From Ilex aquifolium (taxonomy: Eukaryota; Streptophyta; Magnoliopsida; Aquifoliales; Aquifoliaceae): 64,000 bases of DNA. The notes under the pieces were generated by a model. That model saw nothing but the letters and a program-made list of their open reading frames with translations, made no database searches and was not told the origin of the DNA. Positions 12,365 through 26,000 of this stretch are shown in pieces. Each line of letters starts with the position of its first letter. Within the stretch, counting starts at the first letter, position 1. Both the position numbers and the translations under genes were made by a program. The stretch is taken from positions 19,419,844-19,483,843 of the forward strand of contig OX637402.1 in assembly GCA_951799425.1 (NCBI GenBank), read 5' to 3'.

Positions 12365-13021
12365 GAAAAATGTCACTTTATGGTTTGAAAGGGAATTGTT
12401 CTTGGTCACATTGTCTCTTCAGAGGGAATTCAGGTAGATAGAGCTAAGATTGAATTAATTGCTAATTTACCTACCCCCAAAACCCTTAAGGATGTTAGAT
12501 CTTTCTTGGGTCATGTTGGTTTCTATAGGAGATTTATAAAAGATTTTAGTTCTATATCTAGACCACTTTGTCATCTCCTAGGGAAAGACATACCTTTTGA
12601 GTGGGATGAGTCATGCTAAGAAGCTTTTGATAAGGTAAAAGGCATGCTCATCACTGCTCCAATTATGCAACCCCCAAATTGAAGTCTACCATTTGAAATC
12701 ATGTGTGATGTCAGTGACTACGCCGTAGGGGCAGTTTTAGGGCAAAGAAATGAGAAAAAGCCACATGTCATTTAATATGCTAGTAGAACTTTAAATAATG
12801 CACAGATGAACTCTTCTACTACAGAAAAGGAGTTACTAGCAATAGTGTTTGCCCTAGACAAGTTTAGGTCGTATTTAGTAGGATCCCCTATTGTTATTTT
12901 CACGAACCATGCAACTCTTAAATATTTGTTGACTAAGAAAGATGCAAAACCAAGACTGCTTAGATGGATCCTCCTACTCCAAGAGTTTGACATAATAATC
13001 AAAGATAAAAAAAGAGAGTAG
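12365..13021 (+). pseudogene. Athila-like pol: RT connection and RNase H, five or more stops
   Basis: Same frame as the reverse transcriptase. Recognisable parts are GHIVSSEGIQVDRAKIE (about 12405), FLGHVGFYRRFIKDFS, the RNase H segment FEIMCDVSDYAVGAVLG (about 12695-12745) and [18 protein letters not shown]. In-frame stops at 12386, 12617, 12680 and near 12773 each sit where the family has Trp or Gln, so each can be a single C-to-T or G-to-A change. Near 13010-13030 the frame shifts into the conserved [11 protein letters not shown] stretch that leads to integrase. Confidence 0.85.
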
Positions 13022-13029
13022 AGAATGTA

Positions 13030-14385
13030 GTGGCCGACCATTTGTCTAGACTTGTGAGCGACATACCAATAGAGACAGTGTCGATCAAGGATACATTCCC
13101 TGATGAACAACTGTTGGCAGTTTCTTCAATACCTTGGTTTGCTGATATTGTGAATTTTTTTGTTACAGGTAATATGCCACCAGCTTGGACTGCTTTGGAT
13201 AAGAAGAAGTTTTTGGCTGAAGTAAAGAATTTTTTCTGGGATGATCCGTATCTTTTTAAGTATTGTTCAGATCAAATCATTCGGAGATGCATGCTCGATG
13301 ATGAGGTAAGTAACATACTATCATTTTGTCACTCGGGAGCATGTGGGGGCCATTTTTCTATGAAAAACACCGCTGCAAAATTTTTGCAGTGTGAATTTTA
13401 TTGGCCAATAATTTTTACAGATGAGTATAATTTTTGTAGAGTTTGCGAGCGTTGTCAAAGACTTGGGGGATTAACCCGTAGAAATATAATACCTCTTAAT
13501 CCAATTGTGATAATAGAAATTTTTGACTGTTGGGGCACTGATTTCATGGGACATTTTCCCTCATCTTTCGGATATATGTATATTTTAGTGGCAGTAGATT
13601 ATGTTTCAAAATGGGTCGAGGCTATACCATGTCGAACAAATGATCATAAAGTTGTTTTGAAATTTTTGAAAGAAAATATTTTGTCCAGATTTGGTATACC
13701 TCGAGCCATCATTAGTGATGGGGGATTGTATTTTTGCAATAGACCTTTTGAATCTTTAATGAAAAAATATGGTGTGACATATAAAGTAGCAACCCCCTAT
13801 CACCCACAGACAAGTGGTCAAGTAGAGCTAGCCAATCGGGAGATTTCTTATATTTTAGAAAAAACAGTTAACCCTGATCATAAAGATTAGTCATTACGAC
13901 TAATCGATGCGTTATGGGCATACCATACTGCTTACAAAACCCCGATTGGCATGTCTCCGTATAGATTGGTGTATGAAAAAGCTTGTCACTTACCTGTAGA
14001 GTTGGAACATAAGACATATTGAGCCATTAAGATGTTTAATTTTAGTTTTGACAAAGCTGGCACCCTACGAAAATTACAACTAAATGAGCTTGATGAGATT
14101 CGGAATGAGGCTTATGAGAACTCTAGGATTAGCAAAGAGAGGGTGAAGGTATTCCATGATAAAAATATTTTGCGTAAAAATTTTACACATTCACAAAAAG
14201 TTCTCTTGTATAATTCTAGATTACATATCTTCAAAGGAAAACTTCGAACTAGATGGAGTGGACCGTATATTGTTAAAGAAGTTTTTCCGTATGGAACAGT
14301 AGAGATTGAAAATCCCCAGAATGGGAATTCCTTTAAAGTAATCGGACAGCGATTGAAGCCATTCTTGGAGGAAGGTATGGTTTGA
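13030..14385 (+). pseudogene. Athila-like integrase
   Basis: The HHCC zinc-binding region is present (HSGACGGHF ... CRVCERCQ, about 13325-13460). The catalytic core keeps D (GTDFMG, about 13528), D (ISDGG, about 13713) and E ([11 protein letters not shown], about 13810-13845). The first frame ends at TAG 13888-13890 within KD-W, and a second stop TGA lies near 14021 in TY-W; both are tryptophan positions in relatives. The C-terminal part (14032-14385) has the basic [17 protein letters not shown] segment. The enzyme would join element cDNA to chromosomal DNA in the nucleus. Catalytic residues survive but the chain is interrupted. Confidence 0.9.
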
Positions 14386-16683
14386 AGTGGAATCCATCGG
14401 GTTGGTGGGATCCCCACTATGAATGATTCATCTCTAACTATTCAACCCATTTTTTGTATCTTATTGTATATTGTTGTATGTTGTCTTCTTTCCCTTTTAT
14501 TTTATGAAATATTTCAGATACATGTGCATAGTATAAGCGTATCCGGTATGTCCTTCTTTACTCTTAACTGTTTTTATACTGCTTATTAATACATTGGGGA
14601 CAATGTAAAGTTTTGAGTGGGGGGGGGGGGGGTGAGCATGCATGCTTGCTTTGATTTATTGATCATACATTGTGCACATGTATCTACAATATTTTATTTT
14701 ATTTTTAGGAGTTTTTAGGATCAAGTTCCTCAACTTGGAGGAGGAATTTGATTTACCTATTGACGAGGATACTGATCCCATGACTGATAGATAGATATTG
14801 TTTGAGATTTTGAGAGAGCAGAGAGAGATGAGAGAGCTAAGGGCTCAGATGAGGGGGCTAGGTCAGAGTTCGCAGAGTCAAGCAGGCCCTTCATCTTAGC
14901 ATGTTTCTTCTAAATCCTGAGAATTGGTGATGTTTTTTTTTTAGAAAAAGAATGTTAGTTTGTAGAAATCAAAGCCTATTTTGGGTAGATTTTTATTTAG
15001 GCTTGATTTCTTTATCTTTTGGAATATGCATTGTACAAAATTTCAATATTATATGGAACGCATATTTCGATCCAAAATGTTATTAAATATCTAAATAACA
15101 TTTTTATGCATAATTTGACACCACAATATAAGAATAATTTGCTTAGCTTTAAATTTGCAACTGTTTAAGCATAACATAGAACTTTATTCTATATTTGTGT
15201 ATCTCATATCATGTTCTTATAAAAACTCATAATTTGTGCACTTTAGATTTTACCAAGTTGAAAATTTGTTAGGTATTTTACCTTGAGAACTCGACACATA
15301 TAGTGGAGATGCATAAAAACTCTGGTGAATTTTTGATCCAATCTTACTTGGAGGGTTATTTACATTTACTCAATAAAGAATATTTTTATTCGGCTAATCT
15401 CCTTCAATAGTCTCATTATTTTTGTTTTGGTCAACACCAATATTGTGAATGATTACTTGACTTTGAATTATTTGCATGGGAAGTGTGTTATTAAAAGCTT
15501 TTGAGATATGATTTTAGGCCATCTTTGTCATTATTTGAGCCTGAGCCTCATTTTTTGAATATTATTATCACTAGAAGCCATGGTTGAGTCTTTGAAGCAA
15601 AATTTTATTTCTTATACCCAACATATAATAACCAAGCCAATGAAAAAATAATATTTTTTACCCTTGGTTATCCCGAGATTGAGTTTTTATTGTTTATGTA
15701 ATTTGGGAGATGTTGATTGAGAAAAAATGATCAAAAGAAAAAAAAAAAAGGTTTTGCATACTTGTGAATATCTGTATTAGATATCTTGCTGAAAAAAGGA
15801 GTATATACATTCAGTTGTGTTAAAAAAAAAAAAGACAATATGTCTAGCTGTGAAAAAGCAGATTGAAGAAAAAAAATTAGCAAGCATGGTTTTGGAAAAA
15901 ATATGAGCAAGTGTTGTAAATTGTGCTTCTAAAGGGTGAAGAGTGAAAGACTATGGAAAAAAAGTTTGGTTGTGTAATGTAAATATTCTCTCGGGATAAT
16001 CTTTTGAATTCCTGAATACCCTTCGTTTCAAAACCCTAATCCCAAGGCCTCATTACAACCTTAGATAAAGTCCTATCTGATCTCAAGAGTGTATTAGTGG
16101 ATGCATGACTTGTGTGAACAAGGAAAAGAATAGTGATTATTTATTTATTGTGTGTTGATTTCCTTTCATGAGACTGTGTCAAATCATTTTCTTTCAGATG
16201 ACGGTTATTTTAATAGACATGTGAGCATTATTTTGTTTTGATTTAAATATCTTCTTCTCACATGTGATATTTGAGAGAATAATCACTATAATCTAAGAGA
16301 ATCTTTTATGAGTGAGTTATCTAGTGAGATTTGGCATTGGGACGAATAGGTGATAGTTGTAGAGGTGATTACCAGATGAATTACTGACTTGGTATAGTTA
16401 ATTTACACCACACACGAGTTTATAAGAGAATATGATAGGGGCATACATTTATATAGCATAGAATTCTATATTTTGCTTTGCATGTGCTTATAAAAAGGCT
16501 TGCAGCTTAGAATTTTTATATTGTGGTAGTAATTTGTGTTATTAAATTATTATTCAAATATTTGATCATAGGGTGATGTTTGTGGGTATCATCTCTAAAA
16601 ACCCTCACGAGACTATACTCGTCCACTAGGGGGAACCTAGGGGTTTAAAGACTTGTTGCATATGTTAAATGCAATCGTGAAGT
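14386..16683 (+). other. Athila-like noncoding 3' region up to the CACTA insertion
   Basis: No intact env-like reading frame is present. At 14591-14632 lies the family hallmark 'acattggggacaatgt' followed by a run of 12 or more G. A short peptide-like segment (REQREMRELRAQMRGL, about 14802-14850) recalls a small conserved piece in related elements but is preceded by a stop. The remainder is AT-rich. The last three bases, AGT (16681-16683), are duplicated after the CACTA element. Confidence 0.75.
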
Positions 16684-18380
16684 CACTACAACAAAAAACA
16701 TTATTCGCGACGTTTTTTTTGCGACGATTTCAAAATCGTCGCAAAAAGTATAATATGCGCGACGATTTTCAAGTTTTGTCGCAAAATTCTATTTTGGCAA
16801 GTTTTTTTGCGACGTTTTTAAAAAACGTCGCAAAAAGGCTTTTTCCCTCCTAATTGTCTTGGCGGGAGAGCTGGAGGGAAATTTTATTAGCGACGTTTTC
16901 AATAAACGTCGCGAATAACATTTTACAGAAATAAAAAATAAACAAAAAAATTAACTAGGTTGATTTTTAGCGACGTTTTTTAAAAACGTCGCCAATAAAA
17001 ATTTACAGAAAATAAAAAATCAACAAAAAAAATAACTATGTTGATTTTTCGCGACGTTTTCTAAAAACGTCGCCAATAACAATTTACAGAAAATAAAAAA
17101 TGAACAAAAAAATAACTAGGTTGATTTTTCGCGACGTTTTCTAAAAACGTCGCCAATAACAATTTACAGAAAATAAAAAATGAACAAAAAAAATAACTAG
17201 GTTGATTTTTCGCGACGTTTTTTAAAAACGTCGCCAATAAAAATTTACAGAAAATAAAAAATCAACAAAAAATAACTATGTTGATTTTTCGCGACGTTTT
17301 CTAAAAACGTCGCCAATAACAATTTACAGAAAATAAAAAATGAACAAAAAAAATAACTAGGTTGATTTTTCGCGACGTTTTCTAAAAACGTCGCCAATAA
17401 CAATTTACAGAAAATAAAAAATGAACAAAAAAATAACTAGGTTGATTTTTCGCGACGTTTTTTAAAAACGTCGCCAATAACAATTTACAGAAAATAAAAA
17501 ATAAACAAAAAAAATAACTATGTTGATTTTTAGCGACGTTTTTTAAAAACGTCGCAAATAACAATTTACAAAAAATAAAAAATCAACAAAAAAAATAACT
17601 TGGATGATTTTTGGCGACGTTGTTTTAAAAACGTCGCAAATAACATTTTACAGAAATAAAAAAAATTAACTAGGTTGATTTTTCGCGACGTTTATTAAAA
17701 CGTCGTAAATAACAATTTACATAAATCAAAAAATCAACAAAAAAGAACTTGGGCGACGTTTTTAAAATACGTCGCTAATACCCTTTTTTAAATAAAAATT
17801 TTATAAATAATAAGTTAATTTTTTCGCGACGTTTTGAAATACGTCGCTAATAACCTTTTTCTTAAATATTTTTTCATGCTTATTGTTTTTGGCGGGAGTA
17901 ATGGCGCGAATTGATAAATTAAATAAAAAAACAATTTAATTTTTTGCCGACGTTTTTAAAATATGTCGCTAATAACTTTTTTTCTTAAATATTTTATGCT
18001 TATTGTTTTTGGCGGGAGTAATGGCGCGAATTGATAAATTCAATTAAAAAAACAATTTGACTTTTTGGCGACGTTTTTAGAAAACGTCGCGAATACATTT
18101 TTTACTTAAATGAAAAATTTAAAAATTAACAATTTAATTAAGTTTTCCCGACGCTTTCAAAAAATGTTGCAAATTAATTTCTTACTTAAATGAAAAAAAT
18201 TTAAAAACAACAATTTAATTAATTTTTCGCGACTGTTTCGAAAAACGTCGTAAAATGAGATTACATGCATATTGTTTTTGGCGGGTGAATTGGCAGAAAA
18301 AATGGTGGGAATTGGAAAATTAAATAAAAAATAACAATTTAATTTATTTTTGCGACGTTTTTTAAAAAACGTCGCCAATA
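16684..18380 (+). repeat. CACTA left subterminal repeat array with palindromic core
   Basis: Nine copies of a unit of about 80 bp have cores near 16980, 17051, 17131, 17212, 17291, 17372, 17452, 17533 and 17613. Each core is a near-perfect palindrome of the form GCGACGTTTT-AAAACGTCGC, and each unit also carries 'aatttacagaaaataaaaaa'. Looser copies continue to about 18375. In En/Spm such motifs bind the element's accessory protein and help pair the ends; that role here is inferred. A (CT)n run of about 30 bp follows at 18435-18465. Confidence 0.9.
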
Positions 18381-18431
18381 AATTTTTACGAGACTAAAAA
18401 AATTTAAAATTAATAATTTAATTAATCCGGA

Positions 18432-18468
<37 letters not shown>

Positions 18469-21400
18469 TCCCTCATTGTGTTCCGCTATTTACCCAACTC
18501 CACCTTCCCTGTTGTTTAGCTCCCCGACCTGTCACATAACCACTGCATGGAATCACCACACGTCCCCAACTCCTCAACTGCTCAATGAAATCATGTAAGC
18601 CTATCAACTGTTCGATGAAATTAACATGTTTAACTAGTATTATAGAAATAAAATGTTAATTATTTGTATCTATTTATTAAACACTGACATTATTATTGTT
18701 TAAAATCCCTAACTTTGCCTCGCCCAACTCCCAAATCCCTAATCCTAATCACCATTTCAACTCGTGAATCGCCACTGCCACCGGAGTACCACCACCAGTG
18801 AACCCACCTCTATCACTCTCGAACCAGATCGTTTTCTGCCCTCCCATTGTTGAGGTAAAGATCTCATTGGGGGAATTACTAGGTGAGTTTTTGCATATCC
18901 ACATGAAAGTACAGACTCGTATGCTTATTGTGAGTCTCATATTTTCCTATTTTTTTTAACTAATTAAATATTTGCAATTACTTGGTTAAGTTATTTGGAT
19001 TACTGGTTTTGGGTGTCGAATTTCTTGTTCTTTAACTATTACTCTGTGGATTTGGATAACTGCTTTGTCTTGATTGTCATTTTGATAGATATCGGCAGAT
19101 AAAGTTGGGGGTTTTCCCTTAATTTTATTTTTTTCTTATTTTTTTAACTTTTTATTTTGCAAATTGAAACACTCCAAAGTGAAAATCTGGCAGATTTAGT
19201 GGACAGGCTATGAGAGGAAGAATTGTGGGAGAGGGACATGTTTTGGTGATTTTCTATATATTTTGTATTCGATATACATAAACGTGGCATAATTTCCGAA
19301 AAAGGGAAATAAAGTAATGTTGTTCAGTGAAAATATTTTTAGGGAATAAGTTTGTCGGGAATATTAAAAATAAAATAAAAATTTAGTTTGCGATGGTTTT
19401 ATTTTTGTCGCAGAATATAAATTATAACAACATTTAAATTTAAAATAAAACAAAAAATAGTAAATCGCGACGTTTTTTTTGCAACGTCGCAGAATATAAT
19501 TTTTTTAAAAAATAAAACGACGTCGTTTTGGTAACCCCCCTTAGAAGTTCACCTCGCTGGCCCTCTCTCTCTCTCTCTCATTGAAGCTCCTTGCATCCAC
19601 TTCCTTCTAGACTCTCTGCCTCCCGCCTCTCTTCGTCTCTCTGCCTCCGTCGCCTCTCTGCGTCTCTCTGCCTCCCTCGCCTCCCTCACCTCTGTCGACT
19701 CTCTGCCTCCCTTGCCTTCCTCGTTCGAACGACTATGCTCAACCGCCAGACTCTCTGCCTCCCTCAACTCTCAAAATCTGAAGGCTCTCAAAATCTCAAA
19801 ATCTCAGGCAGCGATTGAGGCTCCACCACCGACTGAGGCTTCACCACCGACTGAGGCAGCGACTGAGACTCCACCCACCGACTGTGAGGCAGCGACTGAG
19901 GCTCCACCCACCGAACTGACATTCAGCTTCACCGAGAAGGCTCCATACAGGCTCCAGATCACTAAAAGCTTCACCGATCTGCGGCATCAAAGAATCTGTT
20001 GGTGGGTTGAAGAAGGAGGAGGTGGAAAGTGTTCTTGGGTTTTGCTTAGATTTTGTTCATCTGCAAAAAGGTAAGCTTGAAGCCACTTAACAATTTTTTT
20101 GTTTTGGGTAAATGTCATGTTCGAATCTCAGACTTTTGTGCTAGATTTCACCTGGGTTTTCTTCCTTTATATGAAAACTGCAGAAAGATTGGATTTTTAT
20201 AATATGGTTGTGTTGAAAAATTGGACAAAATGCCATGCTATTGTTTGTTTTCTCGAATTTGCCAGGACAGTGCTTGATTTGTAGGTCTTTGGATGAGCAT
20301 TTTGGGAGAATAAATTGCAAATTTGTTAAATAAGGGGCTTTTTGTAGATTGGTTATCTTTTTTTATTTTCAGTTTCACAGATGGGTATGTTTCAATGGGT
20401 GTATTTTTTTAGTTTTGTCTTTTTCTTTTTTAATGTGGATTCATGTAACCTTGAATTTTGGATTCACATTTGTTTTACTGAAATGTTGTGTTTAGATTTA
20501 AGTTTGTCTATCCATAAGCTTTTCTGATTGGTTATCTTTTCTCCTGCCCATCTGATCAGTTGGGTTGCATTGTTCAATACCCTTCTTAAGCCTGATCAGT
20601 TGTGATTTGTTTGTATTGATGACTTGATTTGGTCTGTTGTTGATTTGCATTGAGGGTAGTGCTTAAGCTGATACATTCTTGTTTTGAACCTACCTGATTG
20701 TATTTGATTGAGAAACTCCAGTTTATAATGCTTTGGTGTAAAATTTCTTAGTGGGATGACTTCTCATGTTCATGTAGTTTATCCATCCTGTTTGTGTCAT
20801 GTTCAAGTAGTTTGATTGGTGGTATTGCTGACCATGAATATCATTTGTGAATTGTGAATTATAGGCATTATTTATTGTGAATTGAAACCACCAACACCAT
20901 CACCATCTGAAACCACCAGCCTCAACACCATCACCATCCGAAACTACCAGCCGTAGCCCAAGCACCACCACCATTTTCCGAGTGTTTGTGGCCACCGGAG
21001 TTACTGGATTGGAGCACCTCCAACGCCCTCGCTTACACTCTGTTCGTGTGCTCAAACGCCCTCGCCATTCTGCTCGCCAAAATAGCCGAATTTCAACGCT
21101 AGCCAGATCTGCAGAGGGTAATCCACTCGCCACTTGCTGCCTTCCTTCCATTTCTGCACAACCGCTGCCTTCCATTTCCTCCTTCAGGTATTGTCTTCAA
21201 CGCTAGCCAGATCTTAGAGCTGTGATACTTGCTTTGATTTTGTATTTAATAGCGAAGGTTTCAGGGTGCTTTGATTTTGTATTTAATTTTTATGCATTGA
21301 ACTTTTGTTTCTATGTTGAATCTCAAGTGTTTATGGTTTGTCAGTCAATACGATTCAAATTATACTATACATAGGTTGTAGCAATGGATTAGATTTATCG

Positions 21401-23081
21401 GCAATTCCAAAATTATGGATTGTGTTTCTGTGATGAAGTTCATATTCCATTGACTTTAGGTCCAATTTACATGTACCCCTTAATCTAAAATACGTCAAGT
21501 CCAATTGAAAAGGCAATGCCACGGGTTGTATGTAGTTGTCGGTATTCGTTTACTTTTTTAGGCCACATAATTATTAAACTTATAAATGCTACTAAAATCA
21601 TACTCTATGTCCATGTCAATCTTTTCATATGACTTGAGACCTTAGGAATAACACGAGATTAATACGATAGCAATAAGGTCATGCTAGCTAGTGTTCTGGC
21701 ACTTATTTAGCATTTGGTATACACAAATACTTTCTAATTCAATTAAGCTTAATTAAACTTATTTTGTCAGTCATTGTATTCCCTCTTTGTGCGTTCTTAT
21801 TTTTGTTTTTTTGTGCTATTTGGTTTCTTCAACTGGTTACTTTGTTGGGTATCACTTGTCTAGGTTTATATTGATGAGTTTTTTTCGTAATCCTGACATT
21901 AGACTTTTCTTTTAGGCTGAGGACACTGTGCAGGGAGATCAGAGACATTTATTGTTGGCTCACTGTTTTTATAAACCTTGTGTTCTTGGACTGCTTGCAG
22001 TAAAGGTGTGTAAAAATATCATACTTGTTTGTATATTCTGCTTTTGTCTATTAGATTCGATGATTATCGCTAGTACACATGAATCGGTAATGTGTTTAAA
22101 AATATCTGCATTTGGTAAATCATGTGATGTGTTTACCATAGTGATGTTGATGTTTAATACTATTCTGCATTATTGAATTAGCATTGAACTATGTTTTACA
22201 ATTGTTACTTACTGTAATGTTCTTAAAGCAGAGAATGTCCTACTATTGCTATTTACGTCGCAGAATTTCAAGACTTTATATGCTCGAAAGTACATAGTAG
22301 TACACAACCCCAGAACTCAGTATCTTATACTGCATTTTTTCCTTTACGAAACTTACTCTGAACTACCTTGTCCCATACAGAGACCCCATTTATAATCCAC
22401 CACACTTGCATAACTCTACATGCAGATTGGACCAAAGAAAACTAGCAGCCAAAGAATTCAGCTTCTTCACCACCCATTTAGGAATACACATACAAACTAC
22501 CATATGTAGAGGCACAACACTTGATCACTTATCATATATGTGTAGTTTTTTTTATGCTTCGTTTTATTCCTGTGAATTGGCGAGTTATGAATTTTGGTAA
22601 TTTATTGAAACCTTAATATAAATTAAGGATTCAATTCTATGCATGCCTGCATGAAACCTTAGTACCCGTTCAAGAATCCACATCGGACATAGAGTATTCT
22701 TTGCCGATGGAGATTTCTTGAATTGTCCAATTTCGGACAGTTTGGGAATGCACAAGTTTATATTGTAGTTAGTATCTCTCCGCTTAACTTGTTACATCTC
22801 TTTGATATCCTGTGTGGCAGATCCCATTGTTCTCTGTGTACATACTAGACGGGTGTAGCAACAACACCTAGTCTATGTCGTGTACATGGAGAACTATGGG
22901 GAGATGCTGCCAGATTTTAGTTAGAGATGTACTAAGCGGTAAGAGATGCTTCATGATATAGAATGTGCATTCCTGAATGGGATAGGACCACCTACCAAAA
23001 TAGGAAGGAGTCGACGACATAGTTTGCATGCTGCTTGGTACATGACATTGAGACATATGTGATTTTTGTAGGCTATCAATT
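18381..23081 (+). other. CACTA region upstream of the transposase gene; no confident gene
   Basis: This 4.7 kb stretch probably holds promoter and leader sequence. GC-richer patches at 19550-20070 and 20890-21190 give repetitive short frames (Pro/Ser/Leu- or Thr/Glu-rich) with splice-like borders (donor after 'gcaaaaag' near 20071; 'ccttcag|gta' near 21187). I could not recognise a protein in them. A third exon-like block, about 21917-22004, encodes AEDTVQGDQRHLLL and may be captured host sequence. Isolated GCGACG motifs recur near 19390-19490, as in the subterminal arrays. Confidence 0.45.
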
Positions 23082-26000
23082 ATGGACAAGAGTTGGATGA
23101 CAATTAGGCATAGGTTGGATTTGAAATACATTGATGGGGTCAAATATTTTGTCACTTTGGCCATGGAACGTTCGAGTCGAGATGGAAAAATTCGATGTCC
23201 ATGTCGGAATTGCATGAATGCAGAATGGCATGATGATGAGACTGTGAAAAATCATTTGTATGTGAAAGGAATCATGACCTCTTACACGACGTGGGTACAC
23301 CATGGGGAACCCGTTCCTATGAATGTCACCCAATTCTTTGAAAGTGATGATGATGATGATAGTGTCGAGGATGATATGACCGACAGTGAAGCTGATGATC
23401 GAGATGAAATACCTGAATTGTTGGAAGATGTTGGTAGGGGAATGTTCATGGATAATGATTTAGGGGGTGTTCGTGTTGGAGAAACATTTGAGGGTGTTGA
23501 TAGTGAGGAAGTTAAAAATTATGAAAAATTACTGACGGATGCTAAACGTGTTTTGTATCCTGGTTGTAAAAAATATACACTGTTGTCATTCTTGGTGAAG
23601 TTGCTTCATTTGAAGGTATTGAGCAAGTGGAGCAATAAGTCATTAACATTGATGTTAGAGCTATTGGCAGACCTTTTACCTGAAGGTCATATTCTTCCCA
23701 CGTCTCTCTATGATGCTAAAAAATTCTTACGTGCTTTGGGATTGGGATACGAGTCCATTCATGCATGTAGGTACGATTGTATGCTATTTTGGAAGGAGAA
23801 TAAAAAATTGGATAAGTGTACAGTATGTGGGGAGTCAAGATATCAGCTCAATGATGGTAAGGGTAAGAATATACCTCATAAGATCTTGCGATACTTTCCC
23901 TTGAAACCGAGGTTACAGAGATTGTTTATGTCGAGGAAAACGGCTATAGATATGAGGTGGCACCAAGAGAAGCGAGTGGACGACGAGAATTTTTCAAGGC
24001 ATCCTGGTGATTCTGAAGAATGGAAAGACTTTGATAAGCAATATCCTGATTTCGCTCGGGACTCTCGTAATGTTAGGCTTGGATTGGCCACCGATGGTTT
24101 TAACCCTTTTGGTAACATGAGCAACTCTTACAGTATGTGGCCTGTGATCTTGATGCCTTATAACCTGCCTCCCTGGAAGTGTATGAGCGATCCATTCTTC
24201 ATGATGACATTGCTTATTCCAGGACCACAAGCACCTGGGAAGGAGATTGACGTATACTTGCGCCCGTTAATTGATGAGTTGAAAGAATTGTGGGAAGGTG
24301 TTGTAACTTTTGATGCATGTAGCAAACAAACATTTCAAATGCGTGCAGCTATTGTGTGGACCATAAATGATTTTCCAGCTTATGGTAACCTTTCTGGATG
24401 GAGTACAAAAGGTTACAAGGCATGCCCAATTTGTAATTTTGATGCACTATCACAGCCATTAAGAAGCAAAATTGGCTACACAGGCCATCGGCGTTACTTG
24501 CCGCAAGATCACAGCTGGCGACGAAGTAAGTTATTTAATGGTAAGATTGAGAAAAAATCAAAACCTTGTGAGTTATCGGGGCAACAGATTTTACATCAGT
24601 TGGAGTGTTTACCAAATGTGAAATTCGGGAAGCATCCAAACAATCGAAAAAGAAAGCGATCATCTGAGGAACTTAATTGGACAAAGAAGAGCATTTTTTT
24701 TGAGTTACCGTATTGGCATGTGCTGAAGATTCGACACAATCTTGATGTCATGCACATAGAGAAGAATATATGTGATAGTTTACTTGGCACGTTGTTGAGT
24801 ATTGATGGCAAGAATAAGGACACAGATAAAGCTCGTCTGGATTTGGAGGACCTAAATATCAGAAAAGAATTGCACCTCAAAAAGAATGGGGAGGCATATG
24901 TAAAACCAGCTGCGTGGTACACTTTGTCTCCAAAAGAACGACAAGGGTTCTGTGAATTTTTGAAATCAGTTAAGTATCCAGATGGATATGCAGCAAATAT
25001 ATCGAGGTCTGTGAGCACGAAAGATGGTAAGGTATCAGGCCTGAAAAGCCATGATTGTCATGTTCTTCTGCAACGTCTTATTCCACTTGGAATTCGTGGT
25101 TACTTGGACAAGGAAATTTGTACCACTTTATTTGAGCTGGGAAATTTTTTTCAACAACTCTGTGCAAAGACATTGTTGGTAAAAGACTTGGATGCATTAC
25201 AAGATAACATAATACTTATTCTTTGTAAGTTAGAAAAGATATTTGTTCCAGCATTCTTCGATGTTATGGTTCATTTAGCAGTTCACTTGCCAAGAGAAGC
25301 CAAGATTGCTGGACCCGTGTAATATCGGTGGATGTACCCAGTGGAAAGGTAATATCTCCTTATTTGGTTATCAGCTTCTTAATTGGTGTACTTGTTATTA
25401 TCTCCTTATATGTTTTGTGATTTAATGAAGGTATCTCGGAACTTTAAAAGGATATGTTCGTAATCGAGCTCGTCCAGAAGGTTCAATTGTGGAGGCTTAT
25501 ATTGTCAAAGAATGTCTTACCTTTTGCTCGATGTATCTTACTGGTATCGAAACTGTTTTTAATCGCGAGGAACGAAATGCAGATCGAGTTGAAAATGTGC
25601 ATGGGTTAGCTGTGTTTACCCAAAATGTTCGTCCGTTTGGGCGAATTACAAGAGCAACTGATGTCTCTCAACAAGAACGAGAGATGGCTCATTGGTTTGT
25701 CCTACATAATAGTCCCGAACTTGATCCGTATCTAGAGTATGTGTATCTTAAATATACATATTTCTGAAGCTTCTTATTGTAATTTTTAATTGTTTAAAAT
25801 TATTCATAAGTCAAATTTATGGATTTATACGTAGGGAACACAAAAATATATTAGAGTTGGAAAGAAATGGTGACATCAATCGTCGCCACCAAGCAGAATT
25901 TCCCAAGTGGTTTGCAAAACGTGTAAGCTGTAAAAATTTAGATTATAAGCATTATTTGCATTAGTTTGTAAAACCATAAACTCTGTCATATTCATGTGTG

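Noticed and set aside
14386..16683. Possible env-like gene in the 3' region of the Athila-like element
   Set aside because: Some Athila relatives have an envelope-like frame here, but no frame of useful length, signal peptide or membrane segment is present.
16955..17660. Regularly spaced repeats resembling a CRISPR array
   Set aside because: Spacers are themselves repeated, the repeats are palindromic CACTA subterminal motifs, and the DNA is plant nuclear.
19549..20074. Open frames in both directions with Ser/Leu/Arg or Thr/Glu/Pro repeats
   Set aside because: Composition comes from CT-rich and GACTGAGGC repeats. No recognisable domain; kept only as leader-like sequence of the CACTA element.
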